From: DATJZH01 sp035499215 | Lineage (GTDB): Bacteria > Actinomycetota > Actinomycetes > Streptosporangiales > Streptosporangiaceae | NCBI GenBank assembly: GCA_035499215.1 | Contig: DATJZH010000320.1 | Span: 1-6,563, forward strand | Length of the DNA: 6,563 nt | Direction: 5' to 3' | Shown here: positions 1-5,255 of the stretch, piece after piece | Layout of the letters: every line of letters starts with the position of its first letter | Position numbering within the stretch: position 1 is the first letter of the stretch | The notes under the pieces: model-generated | Databases searched by the model: none | The model's input: the letters and a program-made list of their open reading frames with translations, nothing else | Told to the model about the DNA's origin: nothing | Translations under genes and position numbers: made by a program

Positions 1-165
1 CGTTGCCAGCGTGCTTCCGAAAATGACGCCGAAGGCTTGTTCGGCAGTGAGGTCGCCGTTCAGCCATAGCCCGAGAAACACCATGATGCCGATGACACCG
101 AGTGCCCCGACCGTCCAGCCTAACCGCATCAGAAATCGCTCAACCTGCTGGGCGTGCCCGATCAT
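1..165 (-). CDS. Small membrane protein of unknown function, cut by the left edge
   Basis: Reading leftwards from an ATG at 165 gives 55 codons with no stop before the window ends, so the C-terminus is missing. A clear Shine-Dalgarno GGAGG lies 9 nt upstream (175-179). The protein starts with a short charged, amphipathic stretch (residues 1-15, MIGHAQQVERFLMRL), then one strongly hydrophobic segment at about 16-35, rich in Gly, Val, Ile and Leu, which should be a membrane helix. A short polar turn (NGDLTAEQ, 36-43) follows, then the start of a second apolar stretch. An in-frame GTG at 192 would add nine residues beginning MEEQRRLAA, but it has a poorer ribosome site. Codon use is less G/C-biased than in the pur and pdh genes (it includes TTA, CTA, TTT and ATT codons). 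I do not recognise a family. It reads in the same direction as purL but about 620 bp beyond it, so it is probably a separate transcription unit. Confidence 0.62.
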   Translation of the reverse strand, partial: MIGHAQQVERFLMRLGWTVGALGVIGIMVFLGLWLNGDLTAEQAFGVIFGSTLAT

Positions 166-174
166 GGCGGCCAG

Positions 175-179
175 CCTCC
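175..179 (-). promoter_or_regulatory. Ribosome binding site of the left-edge membrane gene
   Basis: The minus strand reads GGAGG, a full match to the anti-Shine-Dalgarno core, 9 nt before the ATG at 165. It decides in favour of that ATG over the in-frame GTG at 192. Confidence 0.6.
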
Positions 180-487
180 GCTGTTCTTCCACTTGTACTC
201 ACATCCTTGGCTGGGTCTGGTCCCGCGGGCAGAACAAGGTGGTCACCTAGCTGAAGGCCGCCGGCCAGCGGACCTATCTCTGCCGGCGCCGATCAGCATG
301 GCCAGGTCATGGATGTTCTCCTGCCGGGCAGGCGTGACCTGGCGGCCGCGCGGCGCGTCTTCACCCGGCACTGCGCGCGCGCCTGATCCCGGCCGGGGCA
401 GCGGCAAGCGCGCGACGCCCGGATGTCACACGCCGGGGACCGGACCCATAATCCGCGGACATGCTATGTATCCCCCGGATAAGCCTA

Positions 488-502
488 TGGGCACTATGCC
501 CA
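488..502. repeat. Short perfect inverted repeat in the spacer
   Basis: TGGGCA and TGCCCA form 6-bp arms around a 3-base centre CTA. There is no T-run on either side, so it is a poor intrinsic terminator. It could be a small operator or chance. Confidence 0.35.
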
Positions 503-767
503 GGTGGCGATCAGGACGAGCGGGACCTGAATCTCTGGGATGCTGATCGGCTTGCCGCAGCCCAGATATTCCCCAATGGCGGGGACCTATTAGTGGCTTT
601 CCGTCTTCTTTTGCAGAATTTTGCTTATTAAAAGTGCAGGCCAGGCGAGACCGCGGCGGCCACTCGGCCTGTCGGGTGCCGAAGGCCAGTCCTTCCAGGA
701 CGGATGAGGTGTCCGCCTACTCCGGCAAGCCCCCTTCCGCAGTGGGACCGGCCGGCAGCACAGCGCT

Positions 768-787
768 CGGCAGTCTTCCTCCTGCCG
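768..787 (-). terminator. Possible hairpin terminator just after purL
   Basis: Directly beyond the purL stop, CGGCAG (768-773) and CTGCCG (782-787) can pair as a 6-bp stem with an 8-base loop. A competing longer-range pairing, CCGGCAG (752-758) with CTGCCGG (782-788), is also possible. There is no U-tract, which is common in actinobacterial terminators but leaves the call weak. The loop on the minus strand contains a purine-rich GAGGAAGA. Confidence 0.25.
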
Positions 788-788
788 G

Positions 789-3230
789 TCAGCCGGCCAT
801 CCGGCCGGGCGCCGGGCCGAACAGGCGCGGCAGGCTGCCGCCGTGCGCGCTGCCGAGCTCGGCCAGCGGGATCGCGAAGCTGCCGGCGACCGCCATGACG
901 TCGCCGCCGGTCGTCCCGATCCGCGCCGCCGGCACGCCGTGGGCGGCGCACAGCGCGGCGAACTGATCCTCAGCGCCGGGCGCGACGGCGGTCACCGCGC
1001 GGGCCGCCGACTCGCTGAAAAGGTAGCTGAACTTATCGCCGGGCAGCGTGATCGAGCAGCCCGACCCGCCGGCCAGGCAACTCTCGGCCAGCGTCACGCC
1101 GAGGCCGCCCTCGGACAGGTCATGTGCGGCGATCAGGAGCCCGCGGGCGGCCGCCGCGGTGAGCACCGCCGCGAGATTGCGCTCGGCGGCCAGGTCCGCG
1201 GCGGGCGGGCAGCCGCCCAGATGACCGTGCGCCACGTGCGCCCACAGCGAGCCGCCGAACTCGGGCGCCGTGGCGCCAAGCAGCACGACGGCGGCACCCG
1301 GCTGGCTGAAGCCGATGGTCAGCCGCCGCCTGACGTCGTCGTGCACGCCGAGTACCCCGATCACCGGGGTGGGGTGGATGGCCGAGGCGCCCGTCTGGTT
1401 GTAGAAGCTCACGTTGCCGCCTGTGACTGGCAGGCCAAGGGCCAGGCAGCCGTCGGCGAGACCGCGCACCGCCTCGGCGAACTGCCACATCACGGCCGGG
1501 TCTTCGGGCGATCCGAAGTTCAGGCAGTTGGTCACCGCGAGCGGCCGCGCGCCGGTGGCCGCGACGTTGCGGTAGGCCTCGGCGAGCGCCAGCTGCGTTC
1601 CGGCGTAGGGGTCCAGGCGGCAGAACCGGCTGTTGCCGTCGGCCGCGAGCGCGATGCCGAGGCCGGTCTGCTCATCGATGCGGACCACGCCCGCGTCCTG
1701 CGGCATTGCCAGCACGGTGTCGCCCCGCACGTAACAGTCGTACTGCTCGGTAACCCAGGTCTTGTCGGCGGCGTCCGGCGAGGCCAGCAGCGCGAGCAGC
1801 GCCTCGCGCAGTGCCGCGCCCCCGGCCGCGCCCTGGCCGGCGCGGCGATCGGGTCCCTGGTGCGTTCCGCGTTCCGCGCCCGGCTGCGGCAGCGCGGCCG
1901 GGTCGTCGGCCTGCAGCTCGTCCTGGCCGGCTGGCCGGGCCGCCGGCCGGTGGTAAACGGGCCCGTCATCGGCCGCGCTGCCTGGCGGGATGTCCACGAC
2001 CTGCTCGCCGTGCCAGGTCATCTCCAGCCGTCCGGTGGCGGTCACCTCCCCGATGACGGTCGACTGCACATCCCATCTGGCGCAGATCGCCATGAAGCGC
2101 TCGACCCCCGATGGCGCCACGATCGCCATCATGCGCTCCTGCGATTCGCTCATCAGGATCTCGGCCGGGCCGAGGGAGGCATCACGCAGCGGCACAGCGT
2201 CCAGGCGGACCGCCATCCCGCTGCCGCCGCCGGCCGCTAGCTCGGTGGTGGCGCAGGCGATCCCGGCCGCGCCCAGGTCCTGGATGGCCACGACCAGGCC
2301 GGCCGCATACAGTTCCAGGCAGCACTCGATGAGCAGCTTCTCCATAAACGGGTCGCCCACTTGCACGCTGGGCCGTTTGGCGCCCTCGCCGCCGCCGCCG
2401 AACGACGCGCTGGCCAGCACCGACGCGCCGCCGATACCGTCTGGCCCGGTCGCGGAGCCCAGCAGCACCACCTTGTTGCCGGTTCCGCTGGCCGCGGCGA
2501 GCTTGAGGTCTCCGTGCCGCAGCACGCCGATGCACAGCACGTTGACCAGCGGGTTACCCGCATAGCAGGGGTCGAAGGCCAGCTCGCCGCCGATGTTGGG
2601 CAGGCCCAGGCAGTTGCCGTAGAACGAGATGCCGCCGACCACGCCCGGCAGCACCCGGCGGGTGTCCGGCGCGTCCGCGGGGCCGAACCGCAGCGCGTCC
2701 AGGACCGCCACCGGCCGGGCGCCCATCGCCAGGATGTCGCGGACGATGCCGCCGACGCCGGTCGCCGCGCCCTGGAAGGGCTCGACGTAAGACGGATGGT
2801 TATGCGACTCGATCTTGAAGGTGACCGCGTAGCCGTCGCCGATATCGACGACGCCGGCGTTCTGCCCGATGCCAGCCAGCAGCACGCCGCTTCCCGCTGC
2901 GGTGTCGGCAAGCTGCCGCAGGTGCGCCCGTGATGACTTGTAGGAGCAGTGCTCGCTCCACATGACCGAGTAAATGGCCAGCTCGGCATCGGTGGGCCTG
3001 CGGCCGAGCACGCCGGTGATCCTGGCGTACTCCGGCTCGGTGAGACCGAGCGCAGCGTAGGGCTGAGGCTGGCCGGGCGTGGCGGCTGCGCGGGCCACCG
3101 TGTCCTGGCCGCCGGCCGCGTGCGGGCGCGGGCGCGGCTGCGGCGGGCCCGGGCTCGTGCCGGTGCTCGGCGCAGCGCCGGGGCCGGGGCCGGGGCCGGG
3201 GCCGGGGCCGGGGCCGGGGTGCGGATTCAT
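789..3230 (-). CDS. purL: Phosphoribosylformylglycinamidine (FGAM) synthase, large subunit PurL (small-type family)
   Basis: Synthetase subunit of cytosolic FGAM synthase, which converts FGAR, ATP and glutamine-derived ammonia into FGAM with PurQ and PurS. The 813-residue product carries the hallmarks of the small PurL family in order: MWSEHCSYKSS (90-100, with the conserved His), KIESHNHPSYVEPFQG (139-154), YGNCLGLPNIGGE (204-216), GDPFMEKLLIE (292-302), IQDLGAAGIACATTE (316-330), ILMSESQERM (358-367), then in the second half CLNFGSPEDPAVMWQF (569-584), TGGNVSFYNQT (603-613), AHDLSEGGLG (702-711) and FSESAARAV (738-746). Family members are usually about 720-770 residues. The excess comes from a Pro/Gly-rich N-terminal extension (about 1-42) and a roughly 20-residue Gly/Ala/Arg-rich linker insert near 450-472. 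The chosen ATG at 3230 overlaps the purQ stop as ATGA, suggesting translational coupling, but has no Shine-Dalgarno. A GTG at 3098, four bases after AGGA, would give a 769-residue protein starting close to the usual family N-terminus and is a serious alternative. Confidence 0.97.
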   Translation of the reverse strand: MNPHPGPGPGPGPGPGPGAAPSTGTSPGPPQPRPRPHAAGGQDTVARAAATPGQPQPYAALGLTEPEYARITGVLGRRPTDAELAIYSVMWSEHCSYKSSRAHLRQLADTAAGSGVLLAGIGQNAGVVDIGDGYAVTFKIESHNHPSYVEPFQGAATGVGGIVRDILAMGARPVAVLDALRFGPADAPDTRRVLPGVVGGISFYGNCLGLPNIGGELAFDPCYAGNPLVNVLCIGVLRHGDLKLAAASGTGNKVVLLGSATGPDGIGGASVLASASFGGGGEGAKRPSVQVGDPFMEKLLIECCLELYAAGLVVAIQDLGAAGIACATTELAAGGGSGMAVRLDAVPLRDASLGPAEILMSESQERMMAIVAPSGVERFMAICARWDVQSTVIGEVTATGRLEMTWHGEQVVDIPPGSAADDGPVYHRPAARPAGQDELQADDPAALPQPGAERGTHQGPDRRAGQGAAGGAALREALLALLASPDAADKTWVTEQYDCYVRGDTVLAMPQDAGVVRIDEQTGLGIALAADGNSRFCRLDPYAGTQLALAEAYRNVAATGARPLAVTNCLNFGSPEDPAVMWQFAEAVRGLADGCLALGLPVTGGNVSFYNQTGASAIHPTPVIGVLGVHDDVRRRLTIGFSQPGAAVVLLGATAPEFGGSLWAHVAHGHLGGCPPAADLAAERNLAAVLTAAAARGLLIAAHDLSEGGLGVTLAESCLAGGSGCSITLPGDKFSYLFSESAARAVTAVAPGAEDQFAALCAAHGVPAARIGTTGGDVMAVAGSFAIPLAELGSAHGGSLPRLFGPAPGRMAG
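3180..3219. repeat. GGGGCC hexanucleotide tandem repeat at the 5' end of purL
   Basis: The plus strand holds six complete GGGGCC units plus GGGG, 40 bp without interruption. In purL (read on the minus strand as CCCCGG units) it encodes alternating Pro and Gly near residues 5-17. Repeat gain or loss would change the Pro-Gly tract by two residues per unit without shifting the frame. The plus strand has seven G4 runs with 2-base loops, so it could form a G-quadruplex; for purL it is the template strand. Confidence 0.95.
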
Positions 3231-3904
3231 CCGGCCGCCGCAGCATGCACGAGCGAGGCGAAGAAGCCGAGTCCGTCCGCCGACGGGCCGGTCAGCTCGT
3301 CGATCGCGTGCTCGGGATGGGGCATCAGGCCCACGACGTTGCCCGCGTCGCTGACCACGCCCGCGATGTCAGCGGCCGAGCCGTTCGGGTTGCCCGAGGC
3401 GTAGCGGGCCAGTACCCGGCCGGTCGCTTCGAGCCCCGCGAGCGTGCCCGCGTCGGCCACGTACGCGCCCTCGCCGCTCTTGAGCACCACCGTGATCTCC
3501 TGGCCGGCCGCGTACGCACTGGTCCACGGTGTGTCCGCCGTCTCGATCCGCAGCTGGATGACCCTGCTGACGAACCGCAGCCCGGCGTTGCGGGTCAGCG
3601 CACCCGGCAGCAGATGTGCCTCGCACAGGATCTGGAAGCCATTGCAGATGCCCAGCACCGGCAGTCCCGCCCTGGCCGCCGGGATCAGCTCGGCCATCAC
3701 CGGGGCGAACCGTGCGATCGCGCCGCAGCGCAGGTAATCGCCGTAGGAGAAACCGCCGGGCAGGATGACCGCGTCCACCGACTTCAGGTCGCGATCACCA
3801 TGCCAGAGCGGCACCGCCGCGCCGCCCGCATAGCGCACGGCCCGGCAGGCATCATGGTCGTCGAGCGAGCCAGGGAACACGACGACTCCGACCCTGGCGG
3901 TCAC
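3227..3904 (-). CDS. purQ: FGAM synthase glutaminase subunit PurQ
   Basis: Class I glutamine amidotransferase subunit of FGAM synthase. It hydrolyses glutamine and supplies ammonia to PurL. With the GTG start at 3904 the product is 225 residues, normal for the family, and begins MTARVGVVVFPGSLDD, the typical PurQ N-terminus. Other landmarks are LPGGFSYGDYLRCGAIARF (48-66), the nucleophile elbow GICNGF with Cys87, and the triad partners His196 and Glu198 in GLMPHPEHA (192-200), so the active site looks complete. No good Shine-Dalgarno precedes the GTG. An upstream ATG at 3994 would add 30 residues with no family likeness and would overlap the end of the ATPase gene by 50 bp, so I reject it. 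The start chosen leaves a 40-bp gap after that gene. The stop overlaps the purL ATG by 4 bp, implying coupled, roughly equal production of PurQ and PurL. Confidence 0.97.
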   Translation of the reverse strand: MTARVGVVVFPGSLDDHDACRAVRYAGGAAVPLWHGDRDLKSVDAVILPGGFSYGDYLRCGAIARFAPVMAELIPAARAGLPVLGICNGFQILCEAHLLPGALTRNAGLRFVSRVIQLRIETADTPWTSAYAAGQEITVVLKSGEGAYVADAGTLAGLEATGRVLARYASGNPNGSAADIAGVVSDAGNVVGLMPHPEHAIDELTGPSADGLGFFASLVHAAAAG

Positions 3905-3944
3905 CAGCGTGCTCGCGGGGGGCGCATGCAGGCAGGTTACCGGC

Positions 3945-4586
3945 TCAGCCGGCGTCCCTGAGCTGCCCGGCCGGCAGCTGCGCGATCGGCGCATCGGTGC
4001 GCCACTCGATCTGCTTGCGCAGCGATACCACCGTGCCCTGGCCCGGCTTGCTGCGCAGAGTCACATCGTCGACGCAGGAGCGCATGATCGCCATGCCGCG
4101 CCCGGACTCGGGCAGGTCAGCGATGGTCTGATCGTCGGCGGCGCGGCGGGCCCGGGCGAATCTGCCGAGTATCGGCGCCGACAGCGCCGGGGCAAGCCGC
4201 GGGCCGGACGGCCGGCGGATCCGCCCCGGCCCGCGCATCGACGGCCGGCCCGGCGGCCGCCGGGTGCCGTTGGCGGACTGCTCCGGGAGCTTGGCCGGGT
4301 CGAACCCGCTGCCGCTGTCGAGCACCTCGACCAGGCACCGGTCCCTGCCGACCCGCGCGACGACCTCGTAACGGCGGCCGGTGCCCGCGTGGCGCAGCAC
4401 GTTCGTGCACGCCTCGGTGACGGCCAGCAGCAGTTCCGCCACGCAATCGTCGTCCACTCCCAGCCGGATCAGAGTGTCTCCGAGGACCCTGCGCATCACC
4501 GGAATGCTCAGCGCCTCGCGCGGAAAAACGAGGCAGAACCGAAGATCCGCGGCCGGTCCGTCAGGCGGCCTCTCCCGAGTTCGCAT
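3945..4586 (-). CDS. GHKL-fold ATPase, anti-sigma-factor serine kinase-like (RsbW/SpoIIAB type), with an extended lid
   Basis: The product has the ATP-binding boxes of the HATPase/GHKL fold. Numbering is from the ATG at 4586 (213 residues). The N box is AVTEACTNVLRHA (55-67, with Glu58 and Asn62), the G1 box is EVLDSGSGFDP (87-97, Asp90), and the G2 box is ESGRGMAIM (160-168), followed by a closing strand GQGTVVSLRK. This layout fits RsbW/SpoIIAB-like kinases that bind and inhibit sigma factors or phosphorylate STAS anti-anti-sigma proteins. I see no STAS or sigma gene nearby, so the partner is unknown. About 60 residues rich in Arg, Pro and Gly (98-159) separate G1 and G2, far longer than usual. 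An ATG at 4793 overlaps the purS stop (ATGA) and would give 282 residues. I prefer 4586 because the added region, especially 4587-4697, has weak G/C bias at third positions, a TTA codon and no domain likeness, and GAGAAG lies just before 4586. Its position between purS and purQ is odd. Confidence 0.8.
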   Translation of the reverse strand: MRTRERPPDGPAADLRFCLVFPREALSIPVMRRVLGDTLIRLGVDDDCVAELLLAVTEACTNVLRHAGTGRRYEVVARVGRDRCLVEVLDSGSGFDPAKLPEQSANGTRRPPGRPSMRGPGRIRRPSGPRLAPALSAPILGRFARARRAADDQTIADLPESGRGMAIMRSCVDDVTLRSKPGQGTVVSLRKQIEWRTDAPIAQLPAGQLRDAG

Positions 4587-4638
4587 TCGCTTCTCAGCCC
4601 CCGCATGTTGCCGGATTACGCTGATCACATTCTGAGGC

Positions 4639-4662
4639 GTTCCCACGCCAGGCCGTGGTAAC
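4639..4662 (-). promoter_or_regulatory. Candidate promoter for the GHKL ATPase gene, resembling stress-sigma (SigB-type) sites
   Basis: On the minus strand GTTA (4662-4659) is followed after 14 bases by GGGAAC (4644-4639). The actinobacterial SigB-family consensus is roughly GTTT, 14-16 bases, GGGTAT/C, so this matches with two differences. Transcription would begin near 4632, giving a leader of about 45 nt before the ATG at 4586. The spacer contains a CCACG/CGTGG inverted repeat (4643-4658). Short motifs like this arise by chance in GC-rich DNA. Confidence 0.25.
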
Positions 4663-4721
4663 CCTGAACTCAGGCGATCTCTGGACGAACAGTGTGGTTC
4701 CGCCAGCGCGCGGACGCTTTT

Positions 4722-4745
4722 GCGGTCACCGGCGAACGCGGTCAC
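4722..4745. repeat. Direct repeat GCGGTCAC, two copies 16 bp apart
   Basis: GCGGTCAC occurs at 4722-4729 and again at 4738-4745, just beyond the purS stop. It may be a binding-site pair or chance. Confidence 0.4.
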
Positions 4746-4751
4746 GGCGGG

Positions 4752-4785
4752 CGGATCGGACTTTGCCGCACGCGCCGGATCGGAC
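4752..4785. repeat. Direct repeat CGGATCGGAC, two copies 24 bp apart
   Basis: Two exact 10-bp copies lie at 4752-4761 and 4776-4785, immediately after purS in its reading direction. If the ATPase were translated from 4793 the repeat would encode the SDP motifs in SDPARAAKSDPP; otherwise it is intergenic. Confidence 0.5.
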
Positions 4786-4789
4786 ATTG

Positions 4790-5032
4790 TCATGCCGGGC
4801 GGATGGCGAATTCTTCGATCACCGGATTAGCCAGCAGTTCCGCCGCGAGTTCGGCGATCCGCGCCAGGGCAGCCTCGCCCGCGGACCCGCCGAGCTCCAG
4901 CTCGAACCGCTTGCCCTGGCGCACGCCGACAACCTCCCCGAAGCCGAGGCGGTGGCAGGCCCCGGCAATCGCCTCGCCCTGCGGATCGTGAATCTCCGGC
5001 TTCAGCATTACCTCGACGATGACTGTGGCCAC
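4790..5032 (-). CDS. purS: FGAM synthase subunit PurS
   Basis: PurS is the small third subunit of bacterial FGAM synthase. A PurS dimer bridges PurL and PurQ and helps pass ammonia between them. The 80-residue product is full length for the family and shows its signatures: VMLKPEIHDPQG (8-19), GVRQGKRFELEL (36-47) and LLANPVIEEF (67-76). The start is a GTG at 5032 giving MATVIVEVMLKPE; no strong Shine-Dalgarno is visible before it, and no better start lies upstream in frame. It is the first gene of the minus-strand pur group, so the promoter for at least purS should lie in 5033-5255. The stop overlaps an ATG at 4793 as ATGA, but that ATG probably is not the true start of the next gene. PurS is separated from its partners purQ and purL by the ATPase gene. 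Confidence 0.96.
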   Translation of the reverse strand: MATVIVEVMLKPEIHDPQGEAIAGACHRLGFGEVVGVRQGKRFELELGGSAGEAALARIAELAAELLANPVIEEFAIRPA

Positions 5033-5040
5033 GTGCCGGA

Positions 5041-5086
5041 GCGTACGCGACAGCGACAGGCCGCGGCCGGGTAATACCGGCTGTCG
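5041..5086. promoter_or_regulatory. Palindrome and imperfect hairpin upstream of purS
   Basis: Just before purS lie an 8-bp palindrome GCGTACGC (5041-5048), a tandem CGACAG (5048-5053 and 5054-5059), and an inverted copy CTGTCG (5081-5086). The second CGACAG plus CCG (5061-5063, one bulged G) can pair with CGGCTGTCG (5078-5086) as a nine-pair stem. A smaller CCGG/CCGG pairing sits inside around GTAATA. This could be an operator for a purine or dehydrogenase regulator, or a leader structure in the purS mRNA. No known purine riboswitch core was recognised. Confidence 0.35.
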
Positions 5087-5152
5087 GCACGCTCATCTCA
5101 GTGTCCCAATTCATGACTTGCGTCACGATGGCGACACCGCGCACAGCGCCGC

Positions 5153-5183
5153 TTGGCCATAGCTCCGCGGCGCCGGGTACTGT
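5153..5183 (+). promoter_or_regulatory. Weak candidate promoter for the E1 genes
   Basis: TTGGCC (5153-5158) and TACTGT (5178-5183) resemble -35 and -10 housekeeping elements, but the 19-base spacing is longer than ideal. It would give a leader of about 65 nt before the GTG at 5256. Confidence 0.2.
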
Positions 5184-5207
5184 CGCAGCGGAACACGACG
5201 GACGACC

Positions 5208-5234
5208 GGACCGGAGCAGCCCCGCGGCCGGTCC
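5208..5234 (+). promoter_or_regulatory. GC-rich hairpin in the E1 alpha leader
   Basis: GGACCGG (5208-5214) and CCGGTCC (5228-5234) are perfect 7-bp arms around a 13-base loop. The stem ends 10 nt before the AGGAG ribosome site, so it could influence translation initiation or mRNA stability. Confidence 0.4.
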
Positions 5235-5244
5235 TGACCATGCT

Positions 5245-5249
5245 AGGAG
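5245..5249 (+). promoter_or_regulatory. Ribosome binding site of the E1 alpha gene
   Basis: AGGAG lies 6 nt before the GTG at 5256 and supports that start over later codons. Confidence 0.8.
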
Positions 5250-5255
5250 TGGTAC

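Larger units (their letters stand above)
166..788. other. Gene-poor spacer between the membrane gene and purL
   Basis: No convincing gene was found in these 620 bases. Open frames exist on both strands (for example 154-546 plus and 628-951 minus), but their products are low-complexity Arg/Pro/Gly/Ala strings without recognisable motifs, as expected in GC-rich DNA. Base composition is uneven: 250-430 is very GC-rich, while about 583-635 is markedly A+T-rich for this genome, with runs such as CTTCTTTTGCAG and TTATTAAAAG. I could not fit a good -35/-10 pair to that block. The right end should hold the 3' end of the pur transcript, and the left end should hold the promoter of the membrane gene. 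No tRNA-like cloverleaf was noticed. Confidence 0.5.

Noticed and set aside
11..250. Plus-strand open frame of 79 codons
   Set aside because: It is antisense to the membrane gene, has no Shine-Dalgarno and no recognisable protein features.
154..546. Plus-strand open frame of 130 codons across the left spacer
   Set aside because: Product is low-complexity Arg/Pro/Gly with no motif, and it starts inside the antisense of the membrane gene. Long frames are common by chance in GC-rich DNA.
611..631. Housekeeping promoter TTGCAG with TATTAA
   Set aside because: The boxes are only 9 bases apart, too close to work as a -35/-10 pair.
628..951. Minus-strand frame continuing past the purL stop
   Set aside because: It overlaps the conserved purL C-terminus in another frame and its product is Arg/Gly-rich with no family likeness. 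It is not a frameshifted purL tail, because PurL ends naturally.
843..2240. 465-codon plus-strand frame opposite purL
   Set aside because: It is the antisense shadow of purL. The composition (His, Arg, Gly, Ala) mirrors purL codon bias, and purL motifs prove the other strand codes.
3905..3994. PurQ start at the upstream ATG
   Set aside because: It would add 30 unrelated residues and overlap the ATPase gene by 50 bp, while the GTG at 3904 gives the canonical N-terminus.
3909..4661. 250-codon plus-strand frame opposite the ATPase gene
   Set aside because: The minus strand carries the GHKL boxes; the plus-strand product has no motif.
4587..4793. N-terminal extension of the ATPase from the ATG overlapping the purS stop
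   Set aside because: ATGA overlap is suggestive, but third-position G/C bias falls to about half over 4587-4697, a TTA codon occurs, and the residues match nothing. It is kept only as an alternative start.
5033..5255. Purine riboswitch before purS
   Set aside because: No conserved purine-aptamer core or three-way junction could be seen; only simple inverted repeats.
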